Source of the DNA: Dicyema japonicum
Lineage: Eukaryota; Dicyemida; Rhombozoa; Dicyemidae
Assembly (NCBI GenBank): GCA_011109175.1
Contig: RDEW01000012.1
Location: 970,552 to 1,034,551, forward strand
Direction: 5' to 3'
Length of the DNA stretch: 64,000 nt
Shown: one piece after another, positions 44,945-57,063 of the stretch
Layout: every line of letters starts with the position of its first letter
Numbering within the stretch: position 1 is the first letter of the stretch
Notes under the pieces: model-generated
What the model was told of the DNA's origin: nothing
Database searches by the model: none
The model's input: the letters and a program-made list of their open reading frames with translations, nothing else
Made by a program: the position numbers and the translations under genes

Positions 44945-45190
44945 TGCACAAACCTAGGGACTCTTTTGGACGACGAATCTTTGAGGATTGGAATCGCGAC
45001 GAATCTTGCGATAGAGACATCAAGAGCCGTTAATTCAATGACGGCTGAGTTCTTGCGCGAACTCGGAGGAATGTTTGTCAGAAAGAAAAGGGATCAACGA
45101 GAAGGGTTCTTGCTGAGACAAAAGATTGGAATGGCCATACTCCGAAGGAAATCGTTTGCGATCCACGCAGCCGGCTTCCTCAACTAAAAT
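44945..45190 (+). pseudogene. Internally deleted WYLDD-type LINE C-terminus
   Basis: LDDESLRIGIATNLAIETSR runs directly into AVNSMTAEFLRELGGMFVRK: the start and the end of the C-terminal domain are fused, and the Cys-rich and RPDG blocks are gone. Nearest relative is 48601-49340, with shared GTGCAATACCTTGC and ATCAACGAGAAGGGTTC words. Confidence 0.75.
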
Positions 45191-45224
45191 TTGTTTCATT
45201 GTTGAATAATTATCTTTATAAAAA

Positions 45225-45590
45225 AATAAACTATAAATGATATTTTCGGAATAAACGAGATCCACGGGAGAAATCAGAAATTTCTGCATCATGCCCAACT
45301 TTATCAGAATACCAGCAAAAGTCTCACTCACAATGAATGTATTACCTGATCCACTACCTATTTTTGAGCTCAGACGTACAAACAGTTTATATTCCTCGAT
45401 CTCCAATAATAATTAATTCTAAAATATTTAACAAAACCACGTATTCATTTGCTTCTAATTTTATAAGCTCAACGTAATTATTTGGGAGATAAATTGATTT
45501 CTCATTTAATGCTCATAATAAATTTTTTCCATTCAGATCTGTTTTGAAAATTAGACCTGTTATTTTAGCATTTTTCTATTATTGAATAAT
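45225..45590 (-). CDS. Unidentified gene fragment
   Basis: Two minus-strand patches look coding: about 45515-45435 (IYLPNNYVELIKLEANEY) and 45400-45230 (EEYKLFVRLSSKIG, SETFAGILIKLGMMQKFLIS). They can be joined by a 40-nt GT-AG intron. Past 45230 the frame continues only into antisense of a LINE fragment. Family not recognised. Confidence 0.35.
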
Positions 45591-46029
45591 TAGTTTCATT
45601 TACAACGTGTTACTTTGACATTTCCAATATACCGAGGTGGTTTATGCTATGTATTCCCTAAGCACAATTATTAAATCACCACATACTATATCTTTAGTGG
45701 AAAATTTTAACTTATATCATAAAAGATTTTTATGAAACCATTTTGAAGTTATTTAGTAATGGCTCTGAATAAGTAATCCAATAAAGACTATTTACATCTT
45801 TATAATAAATATTTAATTGTATAGAATCATATGCACTCTCTGTATGCTTGTGGGATCACGCGCAGTCTCTTAACAAAGATTTGAGATATCTAAGTACTTT
45901 TCGAAATATAAAATTTTGTTAATTAATTTAGAATTTTCAAATAAGCATCAGTTTTCCTTATTGTTAACCTTAATTAAAATAGTCCTTCCAATAAGTAGGT
46001 AATATTTCCATTACTTGAACCATCAATTG
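45591..46029. other. AT-rich gene-free stretch
   Basis: Nothing recognised. Confidence 0.4.
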
Positions 46030-46330
46030 AATGGAAATAATAATTATTATTATTATTAACCCCGGATACACCGAGAAAGAAGTTAAAGTAAACAACTAAT
46101 TAAGTGTATCCAGTTTCCACTTCCACAGAAACAGAGACCTTCCGGAATCAACATAAAGGGTAAAAGACGTCTATATTTGCAGTTGGTGGCAACCCCTCCA
46201 GTGGAGTGGGGGAGAGCAAATGATCCTTTTTCGTGCCGGCTTGACACAGGGCGCCACCTAGACAAGTGGATCACATGACGCCACTCTAATAGGAAGAGAG
46301 AGGAGGAACAGACGATCAAACAGAAACTTA
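46030..46330 (-). mobile_element. LINE 3' end with ATT tail
   Basis: An ATTATTATTATTATTA tail (46042-46058) precedes CCCCGGATACACCGAGAAAG and AACAACTAATTAAGTGTATC, a diverged version of the shared LINE 3' motif. CCCCTCCAGTGGAGTGGGGG forms a near-palindrome at 46193. Partner of 37840-38060. Confidence 0.6.
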
Positions 46331-46639
46331 AACCAAGAAGCACCACATGGCGCTACGCGGCTAAACTTGAATTGGAAATAATAAATTCTTAGCCACTGAA
46401 TAAATCAAAAACGACATCAACAAGGATAAAATTGATAAAGATAATACAATATTTTTTTAATATCACAATTAAATTAATTGTTATAAACTTCTCACATCGT
46501 TAGTACGGATTAACGAGTTGGTCAATCAAAAGAAAAATTTTAGATCGTGGAAATCGTTTTGGTTATACGTAATAACCAACAAACAATAGAGCAAATATTA
46601 CGATAAGGAAAAGAGTCAATCACCAAAATCTAAAAATAT
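46331..46639. other. AT-rich gene-free stretch
   Basis: Nothing recognised. Confidence 0.4.
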
Positions 46640-46860
46640 CTCAAAAATCAAATCATAAGCACCACTAAAAATTAATTTGTAACAGAAAGATCATCGATTT
46701 ACCATAACAATATTGAAGTGAAATTGGGTTAATTTAAATTGTTAGTCAACATGATTTCTAAGAAATTTTTTTATATAAATGTCCTAGTAGTCTTCGTCAA
46801 ACTCATTTATAAGATTCATCGATTCTATTCGAATCCAGGAAAATGTAAAATTGCACAAAA
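46640..46860 (-). pseudogene. Decayed 3'-end copy of the GT14 gene
   Basis: Inverted, this segment matches 20940-21115: the last coding part (GGATTCGAATAGAATCGATG for GGATTCGAATGAAGTCAATG; NLINEFDEDY for NIIDEFGDDY), the stop region, and the 3' flank CTAACAATTTAAATTAACCC and CACTTCAATATTGTTATGGT. The coding part is broken by a stop and indels while the 3' flank is better preserved. Only about 100 coding bases remain. Confidence 0.85.
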
Positions 46861-48059
46861 ACATGCTTTGAGATTATAGATGAGACATTACAAGATATTA
46901 GGAAATCTGATAAGCTGTTGGGAAGGTCATATGGGGAAAATATTTTTCTAATTTATGTGTAAGCGCGTTGTTGTGTCAGCAGATTGTCGACGCTATGGAC
47001 GGTAAAATATGAATTAATTAATAGGTTTATAAAACAAATCCGTAAATTAAAGTAATAATTTTGATGTACTATTCCGCTATCTTCACAACAATGTTTTATT
47101 ACACTACTATGATAAGGAAATGTAACGATCAAAGAATCGTTGGTGGCGATGTGTAATAATTAAAATCATTGATTATCACAGATATTGGATTGACTGTCAA
47201 TTTGAAAGTAATCCTGAACTTATCTACGATTCAGAGATATCACTTTATGCAGCAGACATTACTCTACTTCCAGGAGACATTCTATCATTTAAGAAAATGA
47301 ATCTTAAATATTTGTATTAAATATAAATCATTTATAGTCACTGCGAGGAAGATCGTAATATTACAACTATTCATTCAAATTTTTTTCCTACAACAATTAT
47401 AGGATTGTTTTATATATTTTAAATTGATAGAGATTTCATAACTTGCCACGCACTTATATTTATAGATATTGATTTTGCAGTAACCCTGATAAATCTCGGA
47501 TATGTGTAAGTTATATTATTAATTTATAGTAATTTTCCTACTGATTCGATTATACAATCCTTTACGCTAGCTCATTCAAAGGATGTTCGATTAATAGGGT
47601 ATTTTTAATATTAAATTAGTATTCTTGCATTTTGTACTGATCCATTTAACAACCCACAAGCGTATAGAATTATAATTAGTTTAGATATAAACCTGCCCCT
47701 GAAGGTGCATATCTAAGTAATGCTGGAATGTATTCGTTTGATATTAATATAATTAGTTTATACTTCGAATCAACAAATCTATTGAGTAATTATAAATATT
47801 ATTTCAGTCTGCAATGCATAGGAAAGCCAAGCAACGTGTTTGGCATGTGTGGGAAGCGTAATTAATTAATGCTAACATGACTATGGAATATAAGGATTTT
47901 GGTTAGAAATAAGATTTAGTTAATTTATTCAATTTAATTTATTTATTCAATTTTATTACGTATTTTGACTAATATATTAATTCTATTCCTTATTGCTTTT
48001 AAATATTAAAAATTGATTTACAAAACCAGTTTCAATATCAACAAAAGATAATAGGTAGG
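46861..48059. other. AT-rich stretch with one RT scrap
   Basis: At about 47222-47285 the plus strand reads LIYDSEISLYAADITLLPGD, a YADD-type block changed to YAAD, similar to 2905-2930. The rest shows no gene. Confidence 0.4.
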
Positions 48060-48600
48060 TTTAGAAAGGGTTAAATGATATACAACCTTATGACAAACGA
48101 CGAGCTCTACAGAATTACTCAAACAACACAGATTGGGAATAAAGTGACTTGGGCAAAATGGAAGCTCCAGAGGTTGGACCCAACATCCCCTCCGAATATT
48201 ACTTCTTCCATGTAAATCGCTTTCATGGAAGACCAAAAATGGTGGTCTTGTCACTGAATCAAAAATCTTCTGTTGGGTTTTGTTAGCTGTGTAGTGTTAG
48301 TATTCCACTTTCATAATCAATAAGTAAAGATGAGATATCTAATTCAAATTTGAAATATAAAATTGTGTCATCTAATCCAAAATATTCCAATTATTTTGGG
48401 CGGGAAATATTTCAAATTGATTCGAAAATAATAAATTATCTATAAGAGACAATGAGGATATACATTCAGTCATTCATGCTTAAAAAACCTTCAAAGTTGT
48501 GATTATCGAACATAGTCAGGGATAGTCCCTGAAGATGAAGTTATCATTATCCTGAAACAAACTTGTGGAGCTGACATTATTATGAAGAAACTACTTTAGA
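48060..48600. repeat. Dispersed repeat, copy B (inverted partner at 21840-22305)
   Basis: Contains TAGCTGTGTAGTGTTAGTAT, TTATTTTGGGCGGGAAATAT and GTTTGTTTCAGGATAATGAT in reverse complement relation to copy A. It abuts a WYLDD LINE fragment at 48601, suggesting one of its ends. Confidence 0.8.
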
Positions 48601-49340
48601 TGGGTCCGAACTCAAAATCCCCGAAGACACAACGAAGCAAAGTAATTGGGATAACATTGTCTGCTCCAAAATTTTGGCAGACCTCAAAAAAGAACAAAAT
48701 CAACATCGTCTGGCTTGTTTGTTGGCAGCTTAAAGTGGAAGAGGTTTTGCATGGCTTGGTGCAATACCTTGCCCAAATCTAGGGACTCTTTTGGACGACG
48801 AATCTCTGAGGATTGGTATCGGACAAAGGCTAAGGCTAGACATTTGCCAAGAGCACCGATTCCGATGCGGGAAAATAGTCTATGCGAAGGGATTGCACCC
48901 GCTGTCCTGCAGAAGAAGCACCGGAAGAGGACCACGTCACGCTGCTCTGAACCATGTGATCGTCAGAGCTCTGAAGGCTGCAGGTTTCCTATCTCAGCTT
49001 GAACCAGTGGGTCTCGATCGAAGAGATGGAAAGAGAGCTGACGGGATAACCCCTTTCCCCTATACATCTGGAAGATCTTTGGTCTGGTTGCAGCTTGTAT
49101 TGACACATTTCAAGCACGAATCTTTTCAAATCGGATCAGACACTTGGTGCAGCTGTTTCGACTGCGGAAAACCTGTAAATCAAGAAATATTTTTGCCTCG
49201 GGGACTGGTACCGATTTACTCTTGTTGCGGTAGAGTCATCAGGATGGTCCAATAACAACCGAGTTCTTTGTGAACTCGGAGGAATGCTTGAAAAGAAATC
49301 AACGAGAAGGGTTCTGGCTGAGACAAAAGATTGGAATGGC
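48601..49340 (+). pseudogene. WYLDD-type LINE C-terminal domain
   Basis: Plus strand: LDDESLRIGIGQRLRLDICQ, EHRFRCGKIVYAKGLHPLSC, ALNHVIVRALKAAGFLSQLE, PVGLDRRDGKRADGITPFPY. The RPDG site reads RADG, and LVWDAT is altered to LVWLQL. Copy of 28208-28972, about 85% alike by eye at DNA level, with an inactivated nuclease-like site. Confidence 0.78.
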
Positions 49341-49399
49341 CATACTTCGATGAAATTCGTTCTACAATTTTTTCAAATTCCTGAATAACGCGATCTTAT

Positions 49400-51330
49400 T
49401 GGGAAGAATACTATTTATCCCAAGATGCTCCTTCAGGCGGTACAACGATTAACTAGATCAAGAAACTAGAGCTCTCTTCAAAGAAAGGAATCAGCTTAAA
49501 AGGAATCTTCCACTTTTCCCCGGGAGGAGAAGCCTATTCAAAAGCCTCAACAACGCAGTTGGACAGAGGTTGAAATCATCTCAAAGGAATGAATGGGAAA
49601 GCAGAATTAGAGGCCTTTGAAGCATAAATCTACCGATTACATGTGGAAGACCATTAAAGCTCAGACCAAATACAAAACCCAATAACACAGGCCAACCAAA
49701 TGTCCAAAAACTAAACAACCTATGAAGTTTTATGTTGGAATCAGCCACAAGAAATTCCTGAAAACCAGCCCTTCCTTTACGTCCACGAAGCCAAAAAGGT
49801 CTTTTTCATTATATTGCTTATCTGATATTTGGATGAAATTAAAAATACAAAATCTTTCCTCTCCTTCGGTTCTGATTTGATTCCGGCTATTCTGCTCAAA
49901 CATCTCGGTCCAATTGGAATAGAAGCGTTCCAGAACATCTTTAACTTTTCAATAAACCATAACCAAATTCCAGACATTTGATCCAACATACGCCCAATTC
50001 TCAAGCCGAGAAGGCCGAAGAACGACCCCTCTTCGTACTGACCCATTGCACTGTTATGAGTATCCTCGAAGCTCCTGGAAAAACTTGTTCTAAGCATCAT
50101 TTACCCCGTATTCTCCTTGCACATTTCCAACATGGTTTCAGGAAAGACCGATCTACATCAACACACATTACCTCATTGAAGCAGTTCATTGTTGAAGGCT
50201 TTTCTGCAAAACCACATCTAAAATTTGTTTTATGCTGTCTCGACCTACAAAAAGCCTTCGATTCTGAAAAATCCTCACTCAAAAAATATTTAGACTATCC
50301 ATCAACTCGAACGTAAAATCATGGCTTTCAAAATTCCTCAGCGGAAGGAGAGAGAGTGTATGTTTGGATGGGATTCGATCAGTCTCAAGATTACTTCCAA
50401 ATGGAGTTCCCCAAGGCTCCCCCTGTCTCCTGCCCTATTCAACTTATACTTTTCCGATATTCCCAACCCAGTTATGGAAAACTCGATAATTCTCGTTTAT
50501 GCTGATGACTTTTCATTATTTCACGTGATAAAGACCTCACGAATACTTAAAAAAAGTACAAGAACTCTTGCTTCAAATTCAAACTTAACTACACCAAAAC
50601 CGGATGAACATATCTCCCGAAATATCCTCCACCACTCTATTTACCTCGGCTCAGAAGATGTACCGTGTATCTATTCCTGGACAACGAAAAAATCCCTTTT
50701 ACGAAGAACCCTAAAATTATGGGGGTCACTTTTGATACGCACATATGTTTTTCTGCCCATATTGAAAAGACCATTGGAATTTGTCAGAAGAAAATTGTTT
50801 TAATCAAAACCATATTTGGTGGAATAAAAAAGCCATTCCCTGCTCTCGGTATTCTCTATAGGCAATTCATCGAGCCAACAATCAGTTACGCCTGTGCAGC
50901 ATAGGAGATTAATCTCTCGTGGACCAACCGTCTTAAGGTTGATAACACCCTATGTCGAGCGGAGTCTACCATAATGCACATCGCAAAGCTGAACAACATT
51001 CCACCCAGTCCCTTTGACCATCTTATTGAGCAAAACGGCAAGAGCTTCTTGACGTTAACCCTCCAGCAGGACCTGTCGTCGTCAGTCCGTCTTGTGTCAA
51101 GTTTCCAGAAGCACATCTCCCCAGTTAGCTTTCTCACGAACATTGTCCTCCGCCCATACCGTGAATGTGTTTGCTCAAAAGTCCAGCATCAAGAGAAGCT
51201 GAGAAAGCTCTTGAGGATTGTCGAAATCACCAAATTAATTTCAACGAGATTAACTATTGGTGTTTTTGCGTTAAATAAAAAAATCACTATTGCATGCCGT
51301 TTCTCGTTAACCAAAAGTGAAATATAAGTT
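49400..51330 (+). pseudogene. APE-type LINE RT, frame-broken
   Basis: Plus strand: KFYVGISHKKFLKTS (linker), HFQHGFRKDRSTSTHITSLK, DLQKAFDSEKSSLKK, RLPLSPALFNLYFSDIPN, ILVYADDFSLF (catalytic), KIMGVTFDTHICFSAHIEKT, and ISYACAA followed by a stop. Same family as 4296-5290 and 43198-44660. At least three frameshifts. The endonuclease part is absent. Confidence 0.8.
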
Positions 51331-52029
51331 TAGAACATTATGAAAATCTGTACCATTTAAATAGAAAGGATAAAGCACATATTGGAGGTGCTCAGATCGT
51401 ACTTGTCCTGGATCTGTAAAAACCACTCAATCGTGTAATGAAGTTTGGAGTCTGAAGCAACATAATCATCTTCCAAGGAATGAATTTATCAAGAGAGCCT
51501 TATTACGGGACGACATATATAGCAGAAATCACTCTTGTGTGATATGGCTCTTAGACAGATAATAACTAATTCTCTGCTTGGACAAAATTTTATCATTATT
51601 GCTTTGACAAAGACTCATTCTTCTCTGGAACAACTAATTAATGGAACAAGAAAAAGTATCCCACACGAAAGTGATGATTCAGTTCTTAATATTGATGAGA
51701 ATTTAATGTATACCTTACAAGGGCATATATTCTATCAGTTTGGACACAGTTTTCGCCAAAATATTAACTTTTCAGATGTTGAGACAAATATGGTTATTTT
51801 TTAATTCTCAAATGACGACACCTTAAAAATCATAAAAACTTTTTCTGTCTGCCCTCTTCCTTGGAAGCAGTTATTCACAATATCGGTAATAATTGTCGTA
51901 TGTGATAGCGTCCGGGCTGTTGATACTGTCCGGGTTGATAAGACAAATTTATCACTTGAAAACATTAACAACCACTAAATTTTGCTTCGAAAGATCTGTC
52001 CCTTGTTCCCTCAAAAAACAACAAATTTT
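51331..52029. other. Stretch with an unidentified 89-codon frame
   Basis: The plus-strand frame 51535-51804 (with QIITNSLLGQNFIIIALTKT and GHIFYQFGHSFRQNINFSDV) looks protein-like but has no family I recognise and no start context. The remainder shows nothing. Confidence 0.3.
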
Positions 52030-52575
52030 ATTTGAGTCAATAAAGCGATTTTTTGGTTGAGGTGGTGACGTCCCTTTTGAAAAGTATGTCTGAAAAACAC
52101 GAAAATTTCAACCTAAATGACTTCTCTCTTTTAACGTTCAATGTCAAAGGACTCTCTAGTGCATGGAAAAGAAAAGAAATTTATGAAGACCTTTCAAAAT
52201 ACAAGATATCAATCGGATGTCTCCAAGAGACAAAAATATCGAAGGAGTTTGAAATCTTTAACAAGAGAACAGGAAACTGAGTTAATATCATGTGAGATTA
52301 CTGATTCAAGGTGGAGGCTCTTTGGACACATACTCCGCCACGATATTGGGACCCGGCCAACATAGCAATGGAGGAGTATTTTGTCTTAGAAGCTTCTCGT
52401 TTCGGCGGCCGGCCGAGGACAACACTGCCGGTTATTCTAGATGAAGATCTCAGGATACGCTACGGAACATGGCAACGGATCGAAAAAGATGGGGGACGTT
52501 AATTAGATTGTTAACTTTTCGTGTTGCACATGCTTTTTCATGATCTTGGCATCGCGTACGTGCCTATAATAATAA
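52030..52575 (+). mobile_element. Internally deleted RTE-like LINE
   Basis: The 5' part (VTSLLKSMSEKHENFNLNDF, LLTFNVKGLSSAWKRKEIYE, ISIGCLQETKI) matches the start of the LINE at 38540. It jumps near 52240-52270 directly into the 3' domain (ITDSRWRLFGHILRHD, GRPRTTLPVILDEDL). About 2 kb are missing. Both termini, including the TAATAATAA tail, remain, as in a non-autonomous derivative. Confidence 0.85.
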
Positions 52576-52609
52576 TAAAGCGATTAAGCGTTAAAAGGGT
52601 TAAAAAAGA

Positions 52610-53300
52610 GTTTTGTAACACTTAAGTTTCAGCAATATTATGTGATCGGGGGATAACGGCGATTCATGGTATACCAAAACATTCTCAATCACAAGGGCAG
52701 GTAGAACGATATAATCAAACGCTAAAGTGTTGTTTAGCAAAAACCCTATTTCAATCCAAATCCAATAATTGGGTTGATATTTTGAAGAATACTGTCTATG
52801 AATACAACACGACTATTCATCGTGCTACTGGAAAGTTACCTTTCAGGTTAGCTTTATAAATTTTATTTTTAGACTATTATTTTGAACTTCGGGATTCAAT
52901 ACTGTTTCTGTGTCTGATAATAAATTGATCGAATTACCAGCCCAAAAATCTGAACATTTTTCAGATGATGAAATTCACGAAACTTGTTCTCTTTCAGAAA
53001 TTGAATTAGATCATCAAACATCAGAACATTTTGAAACTTATAAAAGAAAAGTGAAATAAAACGCGAATAAAACTTTTCAAGAAAATCATGTCAAAATAGG
53101 CGATACTGTCTTCATCAAATCAGATTTTGATAACAACCAGAAGACAAAAAAATGCCTTGGACAGTTTTTTTGAAAGGGAACATTATGTTGTTATAGAAGA
53201 ACATTTACAATTTGTTATGGTTAAGGGAGATTCCGCAGATGAAACAAAAATAGTTTTAAAATCAAAAATTTAAATACAGTTTATTTGTATGATAGTAGAG
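52610..53300 (+). pseudogene. Integrase-like gene fragment with a 26-nt intron
   Basis: Plus strand: GITAIHGIPKHSQSQGQVER, YNQTLKCCLAKTLF, NWVDILKNTVYEYNTTIHRA, TGKLPF. This is the C-terminal half of a retroviral-type integrase core, with the catalytic Glu in QGQVERYNQ; the Asp-bearing first half is absent. A GT-AG pair (52849-52874, GTTAGC...TTTTAG, 26 nt) joins PFR to LLF, the expected PFxLLFG block, but Gly is replaced by a stop. Downstream (52920-53290) is a Glu/Lys-rich tail with IGDTVFIKSDFDNN, as in chromatin-like tails of Ty3 or Ginger/KRBA2-type integrases. The intron suggests a cellular or DNA-transposon origin rather than an LTR element. Confidence 0.65.
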
Positions 53301-53384
53301 AAGTTTTTTATTTTTTAAATTGTTTTTATATTAAAATTTTGTTATGATCATTCAAATTTAAGGTTTAAGGTTATGTTATGTTCT

Positions 53385-55930
53385 TCAATTAAGTCGTGTC
53401 CGACCCTTGAAGATCTCATGAGCCAATTTTCTCCACTCTCCCCGATCCGTTGCAATTTGGAGTATCCTTGATATAGACATTCCCGTGACGTCTTCCACCA
53501 TGGATAGCCACCGAGTCCTCGGTCGGCCAGTTCTTCTCTTCCCAGTAATATTGCTCAGCACAATGGATCGCTCCAGTGAATCAGAGCGGACAACATGCCC
53601 AAAGAACGCCAATCTGTGTTTTACGATTCTTCATTCTAGCAAAATGTTCGTCTCTACCCGTTTGAGTACATCGGTGTTTGTTATTTTGGAAGTCCAAGGG
53701 ATTCTTAGTAAACTCCTCCAGCACCACAGTTCAAAAGCATCAATTTTCGTCTATCCGCCTTTTTCAGTATCCATGATTCTGCGCCGTATAGAAAAACCGA
53801 GAACACCAGTCTGCATTTGGTCCTTAAGCAAATTTCTTTGCTTTTCCAATTTCTATTCATTCTCTAGAAGGTCCATGGCAATTCGCCTTTTGATTTCCAA
53901 GCCTCCGTCACCATTCCGATTAATTAGACATCCCAGAAAGACAACATTATCGTAACTCTATTTTTTCATTCCCAATTTTTAGTTCCATTATTCCATTATT
54001 AGCATTCGTCATAAATTTGGTCTTCTTGATATTTAGCAATAAACTCTGAATCTTAGAATCAACTCCCTGAGGCCATCCTCTGTTTCAGGCAGTAAGGTTG
54101 TATCGTCAGCATAGCGCTAATTATTTATGTTCCTGCCTCCAATTTTAATCCCGTTATTTGATACAGTGTCCAATCGAGTCATGATCATTTCGGCATAAAT
54201 ATTGAATAGGAGATAATATGCATCCTTGCCTTACTCTTTTACAAATTTTGAACCAATCGATATCTCCATACACTGTTCTAACAGTAGCTTCTTGATCCTT
54301 ATAAAGAGATTTGATAAGCAATATCAGATGGGCATCGAATCCAAATTCTTTTAAAGCGGACCACAGCTTGTCATGTATAACGGATTCAAAAGCTTTCCGA
54401 TAGTCAATGAAGCACATGTATGGGAATCATGAGCTTTCTCCATAATCCACCGGACATTTGCTATATGGTCACGTGTGCCTCGTCCCTTCCTGAATTTTGC
54501 TTGGACATCCGGTAGAATCATTTCGGCATTTGGCATTAGACGATGTTGTATTATCGATGTTGTATTATCTTTCGAAGTATTTTGCTGAATTAAGGCTATT
54601 GTACGATAGTTTGAATAGTCCTTGCTATCCCCTTTTTTCGGTATTTGAATAAATATAGATCTTTTCCACTAGTGTGGCTAAATACCAGTTTCCCAAATTA
54701 TTTGACATAGACTGGTGATAGCTGTCACCGGTATAGCATTTAACAATTCGCTCGAGATGTCAATCTCCGGTGCCTTGTTCCCCGTTAATTGTCGTGTAGC
54801 CCACACGCATTCGTCCTCAAAGATTTTATGCCCCTCACCCAACTTTGCTTCATCAACATATATGGGTGGGCACACAGTTTCTTAATATAGCCGTTCCGTA
54901 TATTCTCTAACGATTTCCGAATTTCGGATGTTAGCAATTCTACACCATCCTTGTCCTTGATATGCCGATCATTTTTTCAGGCATCTTTCGTTCAAATCCA
55001 GTAATCCAATATTGTGCTTAACTTCCATTGCATATTCTGGTGGTATGTTTGAGACATCGAATTTCTTTACTCGGGAGGTATTCCAAGTGTTACTGAATTT
55101 CGTCCTAATTTTTGCAACAAGCAGCTGATGGTCAGTTCCACAGTCTGCCCCTGGATATGTTTTGACGGCTGTTATAGAGCTTTTCCAACGTTTGGCGCAC
55201 AAATATAATCAATCTGGTTCCTAGACATTCCATTTGGCGACGTCCAAGTGTATAATCGTCGTTTGTGTTGTTTGAACCATGTGTTAGATATCTGAAATCC
55301 ATTTTCCTGACAGAATTAGACCAGTCGATCCCCAGCATCATTTCTTTTCCCCAAACCAAAACTTCCTACAATATCCGTATGTGGCACCCAACTTTTGAAT
55401 TGAAATCCCCCATTATGTAGATTATGTCCTTTTTGGGTATTAGTTTTAGTGCCTCTTGAAATTCATAATAAAATTGGTCAATTTCGTCATCCTTGGCAAT
55501 AGATGTTGGGGCATACACTTGCATAACCGTAATATTCAATGGGTCGTCCACGGACGTGGATTAGTATTATCCGATCATTAATTATTCTATGACTTTCAAT
55601 AGCACGTGCAATTTTCTTTGAAGCAATGAAGGCCACTCCGTTTCTCTTCGCACTAATGTTACCAGAATAATATATGACGAAATCATCAGAATGAAAAAAC
55701 CACTGTCAATCCAATGAAGTTCGCTTACTCCAAGCAGGTCAAGCCTTCTCATTTCTCTTTTTACGACTTCTAGTTCCCTTCGTTTAAGCCTCTTACGTTC
55801 CATGTTGCGAAATTGTGAAATTCTGTGTGACGAAGACTCGAGATTTGATGTTTTGCAGTAACGTTGCTTCCAATTAGATCGTAGGAGAGTTTGCTTATAA
55901 GATTTTCTTGGCATTTAAATACAGGGTAGG
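53385..55930 (-). pseudogene. APE-type LINE, endonuclease to 3' end, frame-broken
   Basis: Minus strand, 5' to 3': VVKREMRRLDLLGVSELHWI and PLNITVMQVYAPTSIAKDDE, IYIMGDFNSKVG (endonuclease, 55914-55366); FVRQTLEKL and PGADCGTDHQLLVAKIRTKF (DH catalytic pair intact as TDHQLL, 55202-54969); RT with PDVQAKFRKGRGTRDHIANV, MCFIDYRKAFESVIHDKLW and RVRQGCILSPIQY (54536-54154); the YADD block around 54100 is altered; 3' domain MAFFGHVVRSDSLERSIVLS and GRPRTRWLSMVEDV (53612-53385). Every block is in a different frame. Its 3' end is repeated at 63740-64000. Confidence 0.85.
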
Positions 55931-56039
55931 TTGTCAGGTCTTTCCCCATCAGCAGCTCTTATATTGGAATAAGTTTTAGAGAATGTATAAACACCACAAC
56001 AACACGTTGTAACAACACGTGATTTAAGGTAGTTGTCAC

Positions 56040-56465
56040 AAAATGATTCTAATTAAAATGTTCTCTATCCAATTCCTTTCCTCTTCCAGCAACTATGGGA
56101 GTAAACCCAATTGTCGCAGTCCTTTTCTTTACTCACACTCTTCTCTTGAATTTCTTCATAATCAGATCGAGAGTAAACATCCTTTACCCCTTCATTAAGT
56201 TTATCATAACGCCGCGAAACGTCGACTTCGTTCCTATATGATACAATCATACTCTCCAAAATCTTTTGATTACCAGCGATTGAACATACATATACGTTCT
56301 TTCACTTATATTCAAAGATTTGCATATTCCACGAATGTGAAGTCACTAGGCCATCCCAGTGAGTACAATCGGGACAATCTTGACCTCTGCGTGGTGTATC
56401 AACTCCAGCTCTTTGGAAAGAAGGTCATATTTCGTCTTCTACGCAAGCAACATTAATGACTTCAC
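56040..56465 (-). pseudogene. R2-type LINE endonuclease end, decayed
   Basis: Minus strand: KYDLLSKELELIHHAEVKIV then PIVLTGMA and stops, matching KYDILASELEIIYKAKVKIL and PIVLTWDG of the intact ORF at 23514-25997. It covers only the part after the PD...E motif. A second R2-type copy therefore once existed. Confidence 0.8.
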
Positions 56466-56469
56466 ATTT

Positions 56470-56640
56470 TTGCGAATTCGGCTCTAGTCTACGTGCTGAG
56501 AGGCCAAAAATGGCGGACTTGACCTCTGCCACTCCATTTCCCAGTTCACTCCAATAGTCGCATCATCCGGGTACCACAAGTTCATTGGATCTGGTATCAC
56601 TGAAATTGTAGAATGGATGGCAAAGAATTAATTAACAGTC
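56470..56640 (-). pseudogene. WYLDD-type LINE RT active-site scrap
   Basis: Minus strand reads NLWYPDDATIGVNWE: the NLWYLDDATIGG active-site block with Leu to Pro. It is fused to the R2-type fragment at 56040-56465. Confidence 0.7.
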
Positions 56641-57063
56641 GAATGAAGGCCACACATGTATATTACAAGGTCAACATATATTAAAGACATGCATTGACAC
56701 TCACATTTGCTATTATTGATTAGCGGTTTAATTTGGATTACAAATGTAATTTTTAATAACACAATTAAGTAAGGTTAATCGTGAGGGTCAGTTGAAGTAC
56801 TACCAGTCATGATCGGAACGTCTAATCTCCTTCCTGTTGTCCCTTATCATCCAGTCATTACTTGGTAAACTTAACATATAAAGGCAGGACACAGCCGTCT
56901 ACACGAAAGGCCGTTATTTTCTCCCACACAGTCACCCTCATTGGTCTCAATAGTTTCTCCTAGTCCTCATTCAACTTTGCGTCAGACCACATGGATTACG
57001 CTCCAAGCACATTTATAAATTGTTTTTACGTATATTACTAAAATACCATATTTTGTGAGATTA
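56641..57063. other. Gene-free stretch
   Basis: Nothing recognised. It may hold the promoter of the gene at 57064. Confidence 0.4.

Noticed and set aside
45035-45229. Distal half of a 123-codon minus frame
   Set aside because: It is antisense to the LINE C-terminal fragment at 44945-45190; only the part before 45230 may be coding.
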